From Deltaproteobacteria bacterium (GTDB lineage Bacteria > Bdellovibrionota > JACOXK01 > 2-02-FULL-40-11): a stretch of 15,522 nt of DNA. Each line of letters begins with the position of its first letter. The first letter of the stretch is position 1. Location of the stretch: contig JACPST010000013.1 of assembly GCA_016193165.1 (NCBI GenBank), positions 1-15,522 on the forward strand, in the 5' to 3' direction. The notes below the pieces were generated by a model, which was given only the letters and a program-made list of their open reading frames with translations, was not told where the DNA came from and ran no database searches. A program made the translations under genes and the position numbers. Shown here piece after piece: positions 15,183 through 15,522 of the stretch.

Positions 15183-15522
15183 TCGTTTTTTAATATTTTT
15201 TATTTTTAGTCTTTTTTTTACACCTTCTCTTTGGACGCGAGATGATGAGGAGTCACTGAAGGCCAAATTGGCGCACGCTATTTCTAAGGGAACATCTTTA
15301 GTGACATTCTCTGTGATAGGTACTGCCCCTATTCAAGAAGATAATATGCCTCAGGCCAGATCTGACGCTTTGCAATCTGCCTTTCGAAAGGTGGTGGTCA
15401 TGGCTACAGAACAACTTGTTTCTCAAGATCGATACCAAGAGATTTCTTCAACCATTGAGCATAAGATTTATAAGCGATCAAAAAACTTTGTTCATCATTT
15501 TAAGCCCTTAAAATCTGAAATC
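15175..15522 (+). CDS. Exported protein with FlgT N-terminal-like domain, 5' part only
   Basis: Starting at TTG 15175, the frame is open for 116 codons to the window edge. This start overlaps the dnaE stop by 8 bases, as at the aconitase/dnaE junction, and gives a clear signal peptide (NNRFLIFFIFSLFFTPSLW, residues 2-20). The next ATG in frame would remove it. Residues 49-116 (VIGTAPIQEDNMPQARSDAL and on, ending KRSKNFVHHFKPLKSE) follow the pattern of the FlgT N-terminal domain and related exported proteins: a strand with G-x-A-P/x-I, an AR-x-x-A helix, then a Y-K-R-S-x-x-F/Y-V segment. FlgT is a flagellar H-ring protein of the periplasm in Vibrio. No flagellar gene is visible here, so only the domain is proposed, not the role. 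The purines GGTGGTGAGA just before the TTG may help ribosome binding. Confidence 0.65.
   Translation, partial: MNNRFLIFFIFSLFFTPSLWTRDDEESLKAKLAHAISKGTSLVTFSVIGTAPIQEDNMPQARSDALQSAFRKVVVMATEQLVSQDRYQEISSTIEHKIYKRSKNFVHHFKPLKSEI

Overview
The window looks like a piece of chromosome from a Gram-negative, AT-rich bacterium (roughly 40% G+C by eye). Many products carry Sec-type signal peptides. The replicative polymerase is a full-length proteobacterial-style DnaE, the aconitase is of the mitochondrial type, and the last, partial gene resembles the N-terminal domain of the exported flagellar protein FlgT. A deltaproteobacterial or Bdellovibrio-like candidate lineage would fit, but this is a weak inference. 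I see no rRNA, tRNA, CRISPR array, insertion sequence or phage gene.

Layout. Positions 1-3490 hold three minus-strand genes: the 5' part of a thiolase-superfamily gene (1-390), an exported HEAT-repeat protein (467-2065) and an exported protein with an HEIVH zinc-protease motif (2138-3490). A divergent intergenic region leads to a plus-strand FAD-dependent oxidoreductase of the phytoene-desaturase/PYROXD2 type (3584-5173). This converges on a minus-strand AAA+ ATPase with a DUF4143 domain (5284-6510), whose consensus promoter is overlaid by a perfect 10-bp-arm palindrome. After a 273-bp intergenic region, all genes run on the plus strand. First come three poorly characterised genes: a coiled-coil/HEAT exported protein (6784-7734), a small protein with a degenerate zincin motif (7752-8360) and an exported metzincin-like protease with C-terminal TPRs (8386-9360). 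Then come aconitase (9401-11716), dnaE (11709-15182) and the start of a FlgT-like exported protein (from 15175). The last three genes each overlap the next by 8 bases.

How the genes fit together. The tail of the window is housekeeping (TCA cycle, chromosome replication), apparently one transcript with translational coupling. The remainder is accessory: three zincin-like proteins (one with a full metzincin signature, one with HExxH only, one degenerate) and two exported alpha-solenoid (HEAT) proteins lie within 9.4 kb, mostly at the cell envelope. A possible role in cell-wall or prey/host protein processing is inference only.

Most striking points: the HExxHxxGxxH protease fused to TPRs; the palindrome over an apparently leaderless promoter of the DUF4143 ATPase; a thiolase homologue with Thr where the catalytic Cys is expected; a DUF4143 protein with Lys in place of the conserved Glu of its nuclease-like core; and a DnaE whose PHP domain keeps all nine metal-ligand positions.
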